Shown: in pieces, positions 1 to 13,130 of the stretch
How the letters are laid out: every line of letters starts with the position of its first letter
Position numbering within the stretch: position 1 is the stretch's first letter
DNA from: Vanessa cardui
Lineage: Eukaryota; Arthropoda; Insecta; Lepidoptera; Nymphalidae
Assembly (NCBI RefSeq): GCF_905220365.1
Contig: NC_061140.1
Location: forward strand, 8,186,501-8,250,500
DNA length: 64,000 nucleotides
Direction of reading: 5' to 3'
Notes under the pieces: generated by a model
Databases searched by the model: none
What the model saw: only the letters and a program-made list of their open reading frames with translations
Told to the model about the DNA's origin: nothing
Translations under genes and position numbers: made by a program

Positions 1-510
1 TTAAAAATAGAACTTAGAACGATTTAAATAATATATCCAAAAAGGTTTATTAAATTAATCGCATTCGAAAAACGAACCCTAAAATAAAATTCTAAGGGAT
101 TACAATAATATAACAATCAAGATTATGTCCGAAATTAATTCTGAAATCATGTTAGCCTTTGCGTCATTTCCTTCGGCAAGGGTCATTAAAACCATTGAGT
201 CCTGCAAGCGTAAGGGACGCACAGTAGATCATGAATACAATTACACGCCTTGAGCGATGTCGGGATTAAATTGTATGCTCAAATGAATCTCATATTCCGA
301 CATTTGGTACTCAAATTATGTATATTTCACTTTTAATTGCTATTGTTTTAGTACGTGTAACAAAATATTATTCCTTTATTAACTATTTCAATTCTTCTTC
401 TACATTTTAAACGCGTTATAAAATACTTGAACTAAGTGGGCAAAAACATTGATTTCTATAATCAGCTACACCGTGAACTTCTGGAAAATTGTGGCTTTTT
501 TGTCATTATA

Positions 511-534
511 TTTGTGTGTGTATGTGTGTGTGTA
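511..534. repeat. GT microsatellite, interrupted
   Basis: TTTGTGTGTGTATGTGTGTG run in AT-rich DNA. Confidence 0.85.
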
Positions 535-1195
535 CAAAATCTATCAATTACTAACATTTTGTTGATTTGGTGTGATATCAGAGATACAGAGCTAGCTTAT
601 TGTACCACACAACATTTTTTTGTGCACTTTAAATTATTATTGTTTGTAGTTATTTTTTGGTCTAGGATAAAAATATATCTTTCCAATAAAAATAATAATT
701 GACAACAACTAATATTTTTAAATTGTTTCATCCTATTAAATAATTTGGGTGTTGTAATAATGTGTGTATTACATTAAATTAAGTGTATGGTATCAAATTT
801 GTGATCCCTCGTGACCCTATATCCATTATCAATATGACATGTAATAGCATATTGGGTTAGGAATGAATCTAATATGTGAACTTTATTGCCTTAGACACAG
901 AGAATATAATGCAATTTATAATCAAATGATAGATACATTTATATATATGCGGTTAGCAACGGTTTTCAAAGTAAATAGATTTTCTTGATTGTAAAATGTA
1001 ACCTTCATAAAGTTACGATGACTTACAAGATTGTATTCAAAGAACCCACCTTTTCAAGTCTATTAGAAGACCAGAGTGACATACATCCGAATTGTTTTTC
1101 CTAATAGTTTTTTAGAAATGAAATCCAAGTTAAGATCGAAAGATATTCATAAAAAGAACAATCTACAAAGTTCTCGATTAAAAAGTTCTGATATA

Positions 1196-1420
1196 TACGC
1201 AGATGGCTTCGCGGGCGGCCGTCAGTTTCAAACATCGGCATTCCGAATATGTAACTTTACACGTTCGCCAAAGACTATACAGAAAGTTGCATGTGACTGG
1301 GTACTTGTAGCGCGTCGGTCGGCCATTGTAACGGCTTCTTTGTTCTTCAGAAATCAAACATGGCGGCGCATTGTTAGCGTCCCCTAGCGGTTCTTTAAGA
1401 GAAACTTTAGCATTTCGGCT
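1196..1420. promoter_or_regulatory. GC- and CpG-richer block, possible regulatory DNA
   Basis: Distinct base composition from its flanks (GCGGGCGGCCGTC, GTAGCGCGTCGGTCGG, AACATGGCGGCGCATTG). It is open on both strands for 80-100 codons, but those frames overlap and have no recognisable content, so coding is unlikely. An AACATGGCGGC motif is YY1/PHO-like. Confidence 0.3.
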
Positions 1421-2817
1421 ATGCACGTCTTTGTGTTTTTCGTGTACTCTACGGGCATAAAATTACTGGGAAATTAACATAGGGAAGTATGCGTTTATGG
1501 CGCAAATGGTTCTAAAATATGCAGGTGTTGTTTCAGAAAATTTCCGTATTCACATTTAACTTAATTACAGCGAGGGAGAACTTTAACAAAGCGCAACAAT
1601 TTTCTGGTATTTAAGAATTTTTGTATTAAATCTTCGCTTAGTTTTTCAAACGAGTCACGTAAAACTAAAGCACACTTTGGTGCTAGACATAAAATTAGCA
1701 TCCTTAACACATCTAATCATAGTTATAGAGGCGCCGGCGAAAATCTATCACTGTAATTGGTAGCCACGAAGCGCTGCGCTATAATCGTTACCATTTCGAA
1801 GATGCACAAGGGAGTTAGAAATCTCAGCAGCAAAGGCACCTCTCTCATTTACAGCGTTATACTAATTCAGTCTCCATTGGTACGCAATTTTTCGCCCGTT
1901 ATCCCCCCTCTGAACGCTGTTTACCTCCCCCCACCCCGCGGCTACGTGATTCGAAAACAAATACGTACATTCCTTGAATACTGTATTTGTTCGCGTTAAC
2001 TCGAGCGTCGTTTTGAAAGGACTGGACAATGTTATTCCGAGGGAATCTTGTTACAATATAATAAACGCTGTTCTGATGCCGTAATGGATCGGACTTATTT
2101 TCTTTATATATTTATTTTTGTGAAACAAAAGTTACTAAAATAAACTTTAGAACACAACGGTATACAGTGTGGTAAATAAAAATGAAAAATGGACGAATAA
2201 ATAGAAGAGTTTGTGGTAAATTAAAATAGATTTATGTTTTTGGATAATTGAGTTCACTTTACATTAGTAATTGAACGAATTAAAACATAATTTGATGTTA
2301 CATGTTCTTCTCTATTGAATGGATTTCAGCTTCTTATATTTAAGTTAGTTCTAAATCAAATATACTATCGTTCATATTACTCAAATATATTCAAAACTCT
2401 TATTAAAGGAACGTCTATTTTAAATGATTATCGGATCAGCATCGTCCATGTTAATTTGAATTATTATTTGTAAGAGTGCGCTAAGAAATATACATATACA
2501 TCTCCTTTTAACATATGCACCTATGCTTTGAGGATACATGCTCTATCTCTCTCATGTAAAATATTATGACTACATATAAGGTTTCATTTTGTACGCAAAA
2601 AGTATGTGTACACATTATTTGTATAAAATTCAAATTTCGTTGATATAATTTTTCACTTTTAAAATACACCTATATTGTTTTGATTAAATACCTTTCACCA
2701 TTTTAGGGAAAATCTAAGGCACGTTGAATATATTATAAAGGGTAAAGAATTTGACGTTTACATGTACATTTTCGTTGACCGACGTCAAAGATGTTTAATG
2801 TTTACGAATTTTTATTT

Positions 2818-2953
2818 CCTTATTCGATTACTTGAAAACCTCCAGACCGATCGGACGCTCGGCGGATAAGATAGGATCGCTTGTTTGGTTGACTCATTCC
2901 AAAGATCTCCGTGTGACTCACATTATGTATGAACAATGCGTCCATCACGGGAT
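2818..2953 (+). other. Possible non-coding exon ending at a strong donor
   Basis: A GC-richer stretch ends in GGGATCG followed by GTGAGTGTAA, a strong donor at about 2955. No convincing acceptor is evident at the left, so a transcription start would be needed. The support is composition plus donor only. Confidence 0.2.
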
Positions 2954-4489
2954 CGGTGAGTGTAAAGCATTGAAAAGGTAATTAAATAAATAAAATAATT
3001 GAAAACGTAAAACTTATTACTAAATTTATTTATACACTAATACTTCTGTATCTATACTACTTAATATTATTGTACCTAATTCGATATTTGATATGAAAGT
3101 AGCTTAGGGTCACAGGATACATTTTATGCCTAACACCTGACGCGGTCATTTGGCGTGAAATATTAACCCCTAGGCATAAACCTTTAAAAGGGAGGCGAAG
3201 CCACGGGCGACAACCAGGCATATTAAATATATACACGCACCGCACACACAAGGGACTTGAGACCGGTGGTCAAATCATACAAGTATTTCTTACAGTTTGA
3301 CATTAAAAAGGCAATTACAATTTGGGCATACAACATAGTACCCAATATCTTATGTTTTCTATCAATGACTTATCTGCCATTACGTATCGTAATTTACTGC
3401 CGGCCCACTATAATCCAATTACTGGAAGTTATTGGACACCATTTTCACCATTTTCCTCCAATAGGAGACCCCCATTTCATATCTAAGTAGAGTAATTATT
3501 ATAACGAACATTGTTTAGTTAGAAACAGTAAACAGGGGTTCCCAGTGAAATATGCGTTTGCTGGCCACCTCCGGAGCTATTTTCATATCACAATCCAATT
3601 ACAACTCTATGACGTAAAATTTAAGACTGATAATTGCTTGGGTAATAATATACTATCTGCAGGCTGTTTCGCAAAATTCACCTTTAAGTAAATTACTATA
3701 ATTAAATGAGGTATTAATGTGACCTTAATCTTATGTTATTTTGAATTTTGCTCTCGACTTTGTGATTTCGAATGTGAGATAAATCAACTGGCAGATCAGA
3801 GATATGATTGAAGTGTTTTAATAAAAAAAAAAGAAATCAAAATACTAAATTGCTGTGACATTTTAAACTACAACGCCTATAAATATTTTTCTAAACAATG
3901 TTTGGAAATTTAGCTACAACAGATGTGACTCTTAAAAAACAATAAAACTACTAAAATTTTATGTTCATACAAGTTACGGACATTAATCAAAATATTTTTT
4001 ACGCCGGACTAGATTTGTAAAAGCTTTTATGATATTTTTTTTTTTGTTTTATTCTGTGCTCTATGGAGTATTCATTGCTTTCTAGAAAGAAAAAAATCAA
4101 TTTGAATATCGAATGCAATGATAAAGTAATAACAAGAGTTACTTAAAATAATATACTATTCACGTTAAATCAAAATATATATTATTGTTCAAATTAGCTA
4201 TTATAAATGCTTGTCATTTCTATTATACAAAATTAAATTTTAGTTTCCGGTTCCGAAATTAGCCGAGAAGAACCGACTTGAAAATCAATATTTACACTTT
4301 TCCGACATTATATAAGGATACCATTAAAATACAATTAAATTTTATTATTCATCGTACGTGAAACGAAACGCGACTTTATTCGATTAATCGTTTAAAACAT
4401 CACACTTGAAATAGACTAACGAACGAAGTAATCATTTTTATACGTCAAATGTTTATCCAGCGTGGAGTTCTCGCTTTTAAATATTGAGG

Positions 4490-4835
4490 TATAGTACGAC
4501 ACAACTTAAATGTAGCATCGACAAATTCAATAAAACCGATTACTGCCGATTTATACAACCAATACAAATAGTTTCATATCGCGCCATTCGACGCTACTCG
4601 TCGCTATAGATTGTCGCGTCACTTCAACCCAAGAAAGCATGTAAATCGACGTGTCCAATTGACGAATATATTATGAATGATATATACATACATATGATAT
4701 TACAAGTTATAAAGTTTGTGTAAAGATATTATTCACAAAAGAAATAAATATTGATAATTTGGGATAGCGTATTTAATTCGGATGTGATCGGTTACGATTT
4801 TTGCCGATGCTACATCTAAGTTGTGTCGTACTATA
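4490..4835 (-). mobile_element. MITE with ~30-bp TIRs, copy 1 (inverted)
   Basis: Begins TATAGTACGACACAACTTAA and ends with the reverse complement (TTGTGTCGTACTATA). It has no coding capacity and is 346 bp long. The interior matches copies 2 and 3 in reverse orientation (shared blocks around TTGGGATAGCGTA and CGCGCCATTCGACGCTAC). TA at both ends fits a TA target-site duplication as in Tc1/mariner-like MITEs; superfamily is inference. Confidence 0.85.
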
Positions 4836-5795
4836 CCATTGGACTTATTTACACTCAATTCTCGTAAAATTATGGTAGCATACAAAGCGTAAATAGTTTC
4901 CCCTGGTCAAGACGTATAGCCGGGGGTTAGTAAAATAACGAACGGATCCGTGAAACCCAATAAGCGTTACCGACGATTTATTGGTTGTAATTCAAAGTGC
5001 AAAGACCATTTGTCAGTAACGTCGTACGGCATGATGCTGAGATAATTGAAAATGAATTGTTTTCACCGCGCCCGCTGCCAGGATGTTGGTTTGCTGTTCC
5101 GAGTTTAAAATATTGACGTCAAGATATTCATTATATCTATAAACTATTATAAAATTTTAAATTAAGAATACAAATACACAAAGTAACAAGCAAATATCGA
5201 ATCCCAAACGTGCTACAAGTATTTTGTTTTTTTTTTTCGTTCATTCTATTCAAACAAAAAAAAATTAACTCCAAACGCTTCAAAGAAATTCAGCGATATA
5301 TACTCTACATATGTACAAAAACATCATACGTATATTAAACAATATTAACATATTTGTTAAAGCTCAAGATCACTCATATCTATTTTTTTTTTTTTTTTTT
5401 TATAAATATCTATAACTTCAAATTCCCTAATAAATTAATTGGTACGTCATAACTAAGGTTACATTAGGGTTAAATGAAACATTAATAAACTAAAACGATG
5501 TAATATAGTATCATAAACTTAGGTACAAAGAACTCACAGCGTAGGTTTGTTAACGCGTAATAAACTAACAGTGAATTTAAGTTCGCCCAAACTTCTGCCG
5601 ATGTGGAACTGTCATAAGCTGTCTGCTAAGTTTATTCGCTGACGGGACAGGTAAAGCAACCGCCATTAAGATTATATCAAAGCAGAGGAAACAAACATGT
5701 TTGCTGGCAGGCAAATAAGTTCCGAGCGAGTTTGGGGCGAGTATTATGTGAGAATTGTTACAATGGTTACAAGTTTAATTTGAGTTTTATTTCAT

Positions 5796-6113
5796 TATAG
5801 TACGACACAACTTAGATGTAGCATCGGCGAAATTCGTAGAACGATCAAATACGAATTAAGTACGCTATCTCAAATTATCAATATTTATTTCTTACGTGAA
5901 AATGATCTTTACACAAACTTAATAACTTGTAATATCATATTACCTAATATATTCGTCATTTTGACGCGTCGACATGGTTAAACTGACGCGATCTATAGCG
6001 ACGAGTAGCTTCGAATGGCGCGATAGGGAGCTGTCTCTATTGGTTGTGTGAATCGGCAGCAATCGGTTTCATTGCATTTTTCGATGCTACATCTAAGTTG
6101 TGTCGTACTTATA
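5796..6113 (+). mobile_element. MITE with ~30-bp TIRs, copy 2
   Basis: Starts TATAGTACGACACAACTTAG and closes with CTAAGTTGTGTCGTAC followed by TTATA. Interior blocks (ATCAATATTTATTTCTTACG, GGCGCGATAGGGAGCTG) match copy 3 in the same orientation. 318 bp, non-coding. Confidence 0.85.
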
Positions 6114-6421
6114 CCTCTGTATATTTATACGTGACAATTTTTATTTATACGGTAATTAATCTTCAACCAAAAAAATGTCGTTAAAAATTAAAACAGACCA
6201 TTCTTATTTTAAATTCGAAAGTCATAACTCAATATTAAAATCTAAAATTCAAATGCGGTTGAAAAATTCTAATTCATTAACAGTGTTTTTAAAATTCCCT
6301 GATTGTATTATAGTTTAAAATAATTACAGAGATATTTTGTTACATAAATGTTCTGATATAAAACAACAAATCTTTAAAAAGTTTCTCCCTAAAATAGTAA
6401 ATCTATTTGAGATAATATTGA

Positions 6422-6506
6422 CTAATTGAACTGTTTTTGTTTCAGGTAAGGTCCAGATTATTTATTCCCAATTGGCAACACCACAACGCACGAAATCACG
6501 TAGTTG
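6422..6506 (+). other. Candidate recursive splice site (ratchet point) 1
   Basis: CTAAT (6422-6426) matches the insect branchpoint consensus. It is followed by a T-rich tract and CAG ending at 6445, directly joined to GTAAGG (6446-6451). An acceptor fused to a donor is the ratchet-point pattern of recursive splicing in long insect introns. A possible second donor, GTAATT at 6507, would bound a 61-nt exon, open in one frame throughout. Splicing itself is inference. Confidence 0.45.
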
Positions 6507-6744
6507 GTAATTTCCTATATATTTTCTTTGGAATCGTCTCTTAAGATACACTATTAGATGTCAATGAACTTCTGAGCCTTCAGCTATCCTCAGCGAGAAA
6601 ACCTATTCGATGTTATTTTTATGAATGTATGAGAAAACATGCGTGGGACGAACAGACGATATAGCTTAGTTCTAGTAGAGAGATTTCTTAACTAAGTATT
6701 TATTATTATTATTTTTATTTATTTTTTAATGATATTGATATAGT

Positions 6745-7030
6745 TTGTTGGACGGTCAAATGATCTAACCTGATGGTTAGTGGTCACCGCCCAAAGATAA
6801 TGGAGCTGTAAAAAATATTAAAGAATGGTCCTTATATCACCAATACCCCAATAACCTTGGAAACTACGATGTCCCTTGTGCCTGTAGTTACACTGGCTCA
6901 CTCGCACTTCACTTTTAACCGGAACACCACAATACTTATAACTACTGTTCGGCGGTAAAATGTCTGATGGTTGGGTGCTACTTGTCCATACGGCCTTGCA
7001 CAAAGCTCTACTACCAAGTATGTTTATAAA
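6745..7030 (+). repeat. Interspersed repeat family C, copy C1
   Basis: Nearly full-length copy with landmarks CACCGCCCAAAGATAATG, ATGTCCCTTGTGCCTGTAG, TTACACTGGCTCACTC, GGCGGTAAAATGTCTGATGG and CTTGCACAAAGCTCTACTAC. The same landmarks recur in order at 17408-17686. It has no frame of note. Widely seen in butterfly genomic DNA in my experience of the family; class not assignable here. Confidence 0.65.
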
Positions 7031-9129
7031 TATGCTATGTAATTATTATTTAAATAAATGTTTTCCTATACAGCTACTTCAGTTGTATTTAAAATAAAAC
7101 TAGATGCTAGTTACTGTCACACTGATCGGATAAGTTCTTTCTGAATTAGAGATAACTGAATATTCTGTAAAATTTGGTAAATAATCTCTAAAATTTGGTA
7201 GTCGACTATCATGAAAAAAGCAAATTAGCTTTGATATTGATCCAAAAACCACACCTGCAATAGTAATATCACGTATCATACTCCCAACGATATGCTATTC
7301 TTTGATTATTTATGCCTAAGCAGATTGTTAAAGTTGCGAAGGCGTCCATAAATAGTGGCCAATTGTTGGCCTGTATACATGTATTCTATTAACGTCGTAT
7401 GACTTTTGGCATATGCCAAACGTAGCTGTCACACACACTAAGACAATAAGTGGGATTGTTTTAGTTCTTGTGTAGTACGAGATCTAAGGTTTAATAATAA
7501 TTTATGAGTTTATTAAGGCTTCGTTATTTTAAAAAAGGAAAATCATACATAAATTATTTCCACGTACACAGAAACGACAGCAAATTTATATAATTGATAG
7601 CCAGTGACGACGTAGCCACGAGCAAACATGGTAAGCCTTTGTGACCAGTCAGGTTAATTGTTTTAAGTTCGTGTTACACGTTGCACTGTTACGTACTTGT
7701 TATTCATGGGGAGTTTTTTTTTTAATTTTAAAGCATTTGCCAACTTTAATAGATTGTTCAAATAATGGCCAGGAAATTTCTGAATGGTCTATTTTACAAT
7801 TGGTATAAGAATGAAAAATATAATCTGCAATTATGAACTGTCAGTTACAAATTATAGATAATATTATGAATTTAGATTATATTATTCGTATTTTTTTTTA
7901 TCTGTGACTTTATTTTTGTGTATTGTATTCGTATTTGCGTGTTTAGTGTGCGTGTATATTGTATGTGTTCCATATTTCAACTTCATATGTGGGTCAAATC
8001 TTGCGAATTAATTTTAAACCAGCTCCAACGTAACCATTAAGCTGAAATTTTGTCGTTAATTTAGTGCTGAGGATAATAAATTTTATTCGCTTAGAACAAT
8101 TTTCCAGTCACGACTTCGTACAAATTTATACATACAAGTTACTCTTCCCATTTACCTTTTCCTCAAAAAATATTTTTATTTCTCTTAAAATTATTTTTTT
8201 CTAAAAATCTCTCCGTATCAATGCTTGCGCTATTCAATAAACCTATTTTGCAACTTTCAGCTGTCTATACTCAGTAGGTCTGGCTGTGTCGTTACTCAGT
8301 CAATACTTACGATTTTATAAGTACACATTCCACTAAGTTTTATTTAACTAGCTTAAATAACAAATGACCTTTTCATTAAGAGAATATATTTAAAATGTAA
8401 ACATATTTGTTTCATATGGAATGAATTAATAAATAATATTTATTTCATAAATAAAAATGGTTACTGTATACAGATTATTTAATAAATATTGATTTACTAC
8501 AAGTATTGTTTACGAAAATTCTGTTTGTCTAATATAGTTTTCACAGAATTTATGGAAAGCCGATCCAAAAATTTCCTCTTCAACCAAAACCTATTTCGGT
8601 CTTGATACTATAAAATATAAGATAAACAAATTATTTTTGATACTTCCAATAGCTTAAGCTTTAAAAATACAAAGTTTACAATATGCGTAGTTGATAATTG
8701 TGTATATCTACAGAGTGTATCTGTATATGAAATTCATAATTTGAATATCTTTTTTAGACTTTTAAAGTAAATGATTTAGAGCGGAAAGCCAGACACAACA
8801 ACAGAATTCGTCACTTACTTCATTTAAAATCTTATCATTTGATCCATGAGTTCAGTATTGCCAGTAACCTATTCAAGTTAGTAAAAAAACAAAAGCCTTC
8901 AGTATGCTTGATTTTACTTAATTTTTTATTAATTCCTTCGCTGACTAAACACTCAGCTGAGCTTATGCCAGGAACGGACGTGACTTTCACGTCATTAAGC
9001 ATCTATCTTGAGTTATCGACGCTTCATTTAATTTTACCAGCCATAGCAACACTTGGTACTACTATATATATATTTTTTTCTAAAGCTGCATCTACACCGA
9101 AGGCAAAATGGGAAAATGTTGCTAAGTGT
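7031..9129. other. Non-coding AT-rich stretch
   Basis: No convincing gene, RNA or repeat copy. Contains poly-A/T runs and short GT-rich DNA (about 7905-7965). Confidence 0.6.
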
Positions 9130-9441
9130 GTCAGTTCTTCTCAATGGAATCTACATTCCGAACCGATGGCCGCTGCACTGAATATAATAATAATAATAAT
9201 AATAATCATTTATTTCAGACCATAATTTACATAGATCCATATAGTGTTAGTAAAAATAAATTAATTAATCTTAATACCTTAAATTGGTTAGTAAGTTCAC
9301 AAAAGCAATTTTACTTAATTATTTATGTATGACAATTTTTTTTTTTAAACTAATTTTAAACTATTCTACTGTAATATAGTTGATGAATTATCAAATCTTT
9401 GTAAAAGCCTACTTGAATAAAGTATATTTTGATTTTACCAG
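9130..9441 (+). mobile_element. LINE-like tail repeat (family B), split copy B6
   Basis: The left piece (TCAGTTCTTCTCAATGGAAT, TTCCGAACCGATGGC) and right piece (CTTTGTAAAAGCCTACTTGA, ATAAAGTATATTTTGATTTT) belong to one family B copy. Between them lie an ATA microsatellite and about 190 bp of other AT-rich sequence, itself probably an inserted repeat tail. Confidence 0.45.
9181..9206. repeat. ATA/TAA microsatellite
   Basis: Uninterrupted trinucleotide run inside the split family B copy. Confidence 0.85.
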
Positions 9442-9854
9442 CACTGCTTGACGATTATTTGTAAAATTCGATTTATGTTTTTTTTACTTAAGAGTAGGTC
9501 ACGTGATCAGTTTTGCTCAGTAGTTGAAAAATGTATTTAAACAATTTACACTCGCATTGCCTTTGTTAATAAATGGAATATAATGTAACAATGAAATAAT
9601 TTACAAAAATGAAATATAAATAAGTGGAATTAATGATGCTTCAAAATTCATGTAAAATTTAATATTTATGAATAAAGAAAGAATAATTAATTGCTACTAT
9701 TATTTTAAATAATAGACATTGCATGCTAATAACCGTAAATAATTTTGATTCTAGAAATATCTCACAAAATAATCTATGTGTTCTTAATCCCCATGAATCA
9801 TTCTCTGTATACTGTTATATTCCTGGGGCACATTGACGGTGTATGTATTAGAAG

Positions 9855-10095
9855 TAAAGAAACAAACAGTATGTAAATGCCCAGCTATTGGGTTAAGGCA
9901 GGTAGCCTTTCTAAGGTGAAGGTTGGGAGCTAATTCTACACACGTTGCTCCAATACGAGTTGATGGATACATGTGGCAGATTCACATCCGCCGCTCATCC
10001 TCATGATCTTCATCAACCGTTGTACATGATATGAATCATAAACACAAATTAGGCACATAAAGATTCAATGGCGCTTGTTCAGGATTATAATTTAT
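9855..10095 (-). mobile_element. Degenerate Metulj-like SINE
   Basis: Reverse-strand landmarks in SINE order: CAAGCGCCATTGAATCT, TGCCACATGTATCCATC, CGTATTGGAGCAACG and CTGGGCATTTACATAC. Several blocks are altered, so it is an old copy or a related subfamily. Confidence 0.45.
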
Positions 10096-10777
10096 TTCGA
10101 ATTACCGGTAAAGATTCACATGCTTAACATAAAAAAAAAAAAAAACTATAAACGCTAATAATTAATATTCCTGTTAACCCTAAGATATTTATACATTCTT
10201 TAAATAAATACGTTTCATTTTCTACAAACAAAAGGTTGCCATTATAAAAAATAAACAATGATTTAATTAAAATGTTCGAGTAAAATGAAATAACAAATTC
10301 CGTTGTTATTATTTGCGAGATAAATGAACACGTCTAAGAATTTCTGCCAACATGGTGCCCCTACATGGGGCCTTGACACTGGCGTCACTCACGCTTGCGT
10401 CTTAGACACTAATTAACGAGAGCCTGCAATTAGAGAACACTTGACAATAGCTTCGGCTTTAATATTTAAGGGTGTCATTTAATAAGATTTAAGTGTAGCG
10501 CTGAATTAATCCCTTGTGTATTTGTAATTACGTGTTACATCTGAAATTTGACTTTTAGCGTAATAACTTGTTCATAAGACGTTATGTTTATATGAAAACT
10601 TTTTGGTTTTTGTTTATTTATTCATCGTTAAATATTTATAAGTTATTTACGCTGATTCTAATGTTACTGTTTAGTTACTGTTGCTTTAAATTCTGTAGAG
10701 ATATAGAATCTAAGTCAAAAATCATTATTCAATATAGAATTGATTACTCTTGCTTATTGATAGTCAAAAATCTACCA

Positions 10778-10836
10778 CGGGTTCGGAAAATAACATCTCA
10801 GCCTAAAAAGAATCGGCGAAAGAAACACAGCTGGAT
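10778..10836 (-). mobile_element. LINE-like tail repeat (family B), fragment B7
   Basis: ACGGGTTCGGAAAATAACAT and AGAATCGGCGAAAGAAACAC match the centre of family B in reverse. Confidence 0.4.
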
Positions 10837-10918
10837 ATATATATTTTAATTTCACAACTAAAGAATTAATGACATATTTTATCTTATTTTTCCTTATCCT
10901 ACATTATAAAATAGTTCA

Positions 10919-10982
10919 CTAGTAGCTTCGTCCAGGTTCAGGCTTGCTTCTTCCCAAATTTCATCAAATTTGGTTCAGTGGA
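10919..10982 (-). mobile_element. Helitron-like element, truncated
   Basis: CTAGTAGCTTCGTCCAGG end preceded by A, then TTCCCAAATTTCATCAAATT and GGTTCAGTGG. The other terminus is missing. Confidence 0.45.
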
Positions 10983-10985
10983 TGT

Positions 10986-12728
10986 ATGTAAACTTTTGTT
11001 TTTAAAAGTACATATACACAAGGCGTACGGTCATATCGGTAATAATGAAAAAAGGTGTTCTAATATAATAACGCTCAGTACGAAAAGATTGACGTGCTTT
11101 CTAAGGCAAGGGTATTTACAATGCCACCTGGCTATCAGACCGGTGTTATCTCGATTCCTTTATCTCGACGTAAATAAGTTTTATTTGTCCGAACTTGAGT
11201 TTGAAACCAGGTTATCTTGATCTGTGAATCTAGAAACTAGCCAATGGGTTACTAAGAAAATATGTAGCTGATTTGATTCCAGAAACAATTGACGTATTTG
11301 TACGAAATAATCTTATCTTTCGATATTATATGATTCGAATATAATTTAAGTCTGTTAACATCTATCTATCTATCTATCTCTAGCAAAGACTGAGGAAGTT
11401 TCACCCGAGTGCCATTACTTCTGGGTTTTTTTTTCGCAGCGCAAGGAAATCGTTTAAGTTAACTCGTTTACTCGTGAAACTTGCCTTGTGGCCGGATTAC
11501 AAAGATAAAACTTAGTTCGAGCCTTCTATTAAAACTCGGATTTTTTGTATTACACTTTTATAATATCTTTCTCACTTTTGATGTTTCATTCCAATGAAAC
11601 TGTCTGTCTGTCTTTTGTTATCAACCTTTTAGTGACGTTATTATTCTTTAACTTTACTATTTTTAGATTCTTCGTTAATAATCCTAGGTAGCTTTTTGTC
11701 TTATAATAACTATTGTATTAGTGGTTGTTGTCCAGATTGCATTTGCACCGAGTTGCACTGAATGTTCATGGCTGCCTTATAGCCCATTTAAAACTAATTT
11801 AACGATTGACACAAATGTATACAAAGAAATGTGCATAAATTTATCTGTTTATACATACCTATTAGCATTATTTATCTGTAGACTTCATCACTTCTTACAC
11901 AAAGAGCGAACTAAACTTCTCCCTTCTAAATAAAAAAAAAATCATTTCTCTTAGATTAAGAAATTAGTGATAAGGAAGGCCATTACAGCAATAACTTCCA
12001 AGTAGTGACTCAATCGATATGACGCAAGGCTATTTTCATTAATGCGCGAAACTTGGTCAATAATATCTTCTGTATATTATAACGGGTCTATTTCAGCTTG
12101 GTTTTATGCATAGTTTAGTAGTAGGCATAGGCGAAGACGGCCAATACAGCCAGGAAGAATGAACTAAGGAACCCAGGTTTTAAGAGAAGGGCCAAACTTG
12201 TATTGGTAAAGAAATGATAGTTTATTGCAGAACATATTAAAATTGGATAAAAATTGGATATATTGAATTGAAAAACGTCTTTTGAATGAAGAACTTTTAA
12301 GCAAATTACAATAGATTCAACTGCCAAAAACTGGTACTTTTTCGTCAACTGAAAACGTATCTAAGTGTAAGTATATTTAATTTGCGGTTTTAATTACTCG
12401 TTGAAAATATATACCGCGCTAAAATGTTACAAAAACACTACATGTATAACATCGATATTTAATACGAAATACGTACATTTAAAATCAGTATATTGACGTG
12501 ACGAGCGAGTGATTTATATTCAGGGCAATTTGGCGGATCTTTTTATGGCGTCGGAACGCAGCTGTGCCAAATGCAACTCCATATATGTAGACGATTGAAT
12601 CCGCTATCAATATTCTATACAAGTTAACTATTGAATTCGTAGTTTCAATTCATTTATAATATGAATAATCTTAAAACAGACAGGCTAATATAACCTCGAT
12701 TATTATTCAATAGTTGGTGTATTAAATA
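10986..12728. other. Non-coding AT-rich stretch
   Basis: Nothing recognised beyond the CTAT microsatellite. The short frames here have composition expected by chance. Confidence 0.6.
11361..11380. repeat. CTAT microsatellite
   Basis: Five tetranucleotide units, TCTATCTATC and so on. Confidence 0.85.
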
Positions 12729-12916
12729 CTAATAGTTGCCCTTGGTTTCACTCGTTTTTAGGGTGTTGCTTGTCATGTGTCAGGCTAAAATGTCATTTCT
12801 CGGAGTTCTAGTTTGCTTCGTGACAAATTTCATCAAATTCGGTTCAGTAGTTTAGTCGTAAAAGAGCGACAGACAGACAGATAGAGTTACTTTCACATTT
12901 ATAATATGAATGTAGA
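12729..12916 (-). mobile_element. Helitron-like non-autonomous element
   Basis: Minus strand: A then TCTACATTCATATTATAAAT, the GTCTGTCTGTCGCTC run, CCGAATTTGATGAAATTTG and a decayed end near 12729 (TTAG). Shares order and spacing with the 15096-15295 copy. Confidence 0.6.
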
Positions 12917-13130
12917 TATACGTATATTTTACAATATTCTGTTTCATACTAATTGGACGATACTTCCCACCAACTTCAGAGAGGCAAACTTAAAATATGT
13001 TAACAATAAATACTTATTCGAAACTAAAATCGAATATAAACTTAATTCAAACGAATTGACTCTATCTGGGAGTCCGGTCATTCACCTCTGATTTTTCATA
13101 TAAGAAATTTACTTATTGTTCTATAAATAA

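Noticed and set aside
1076..1426. Overlapping 103- and 82-codon frames on opposite strands
   Set aside because: Both follow from the higher GC content of the block; neither has a recognisable motif.
8839..9225. 128-codon frame with a poly-Ile run
   Set aside because: The end is an ATA microsatellite and a LINE-like tail; the remainder has AT-rich chance composition.
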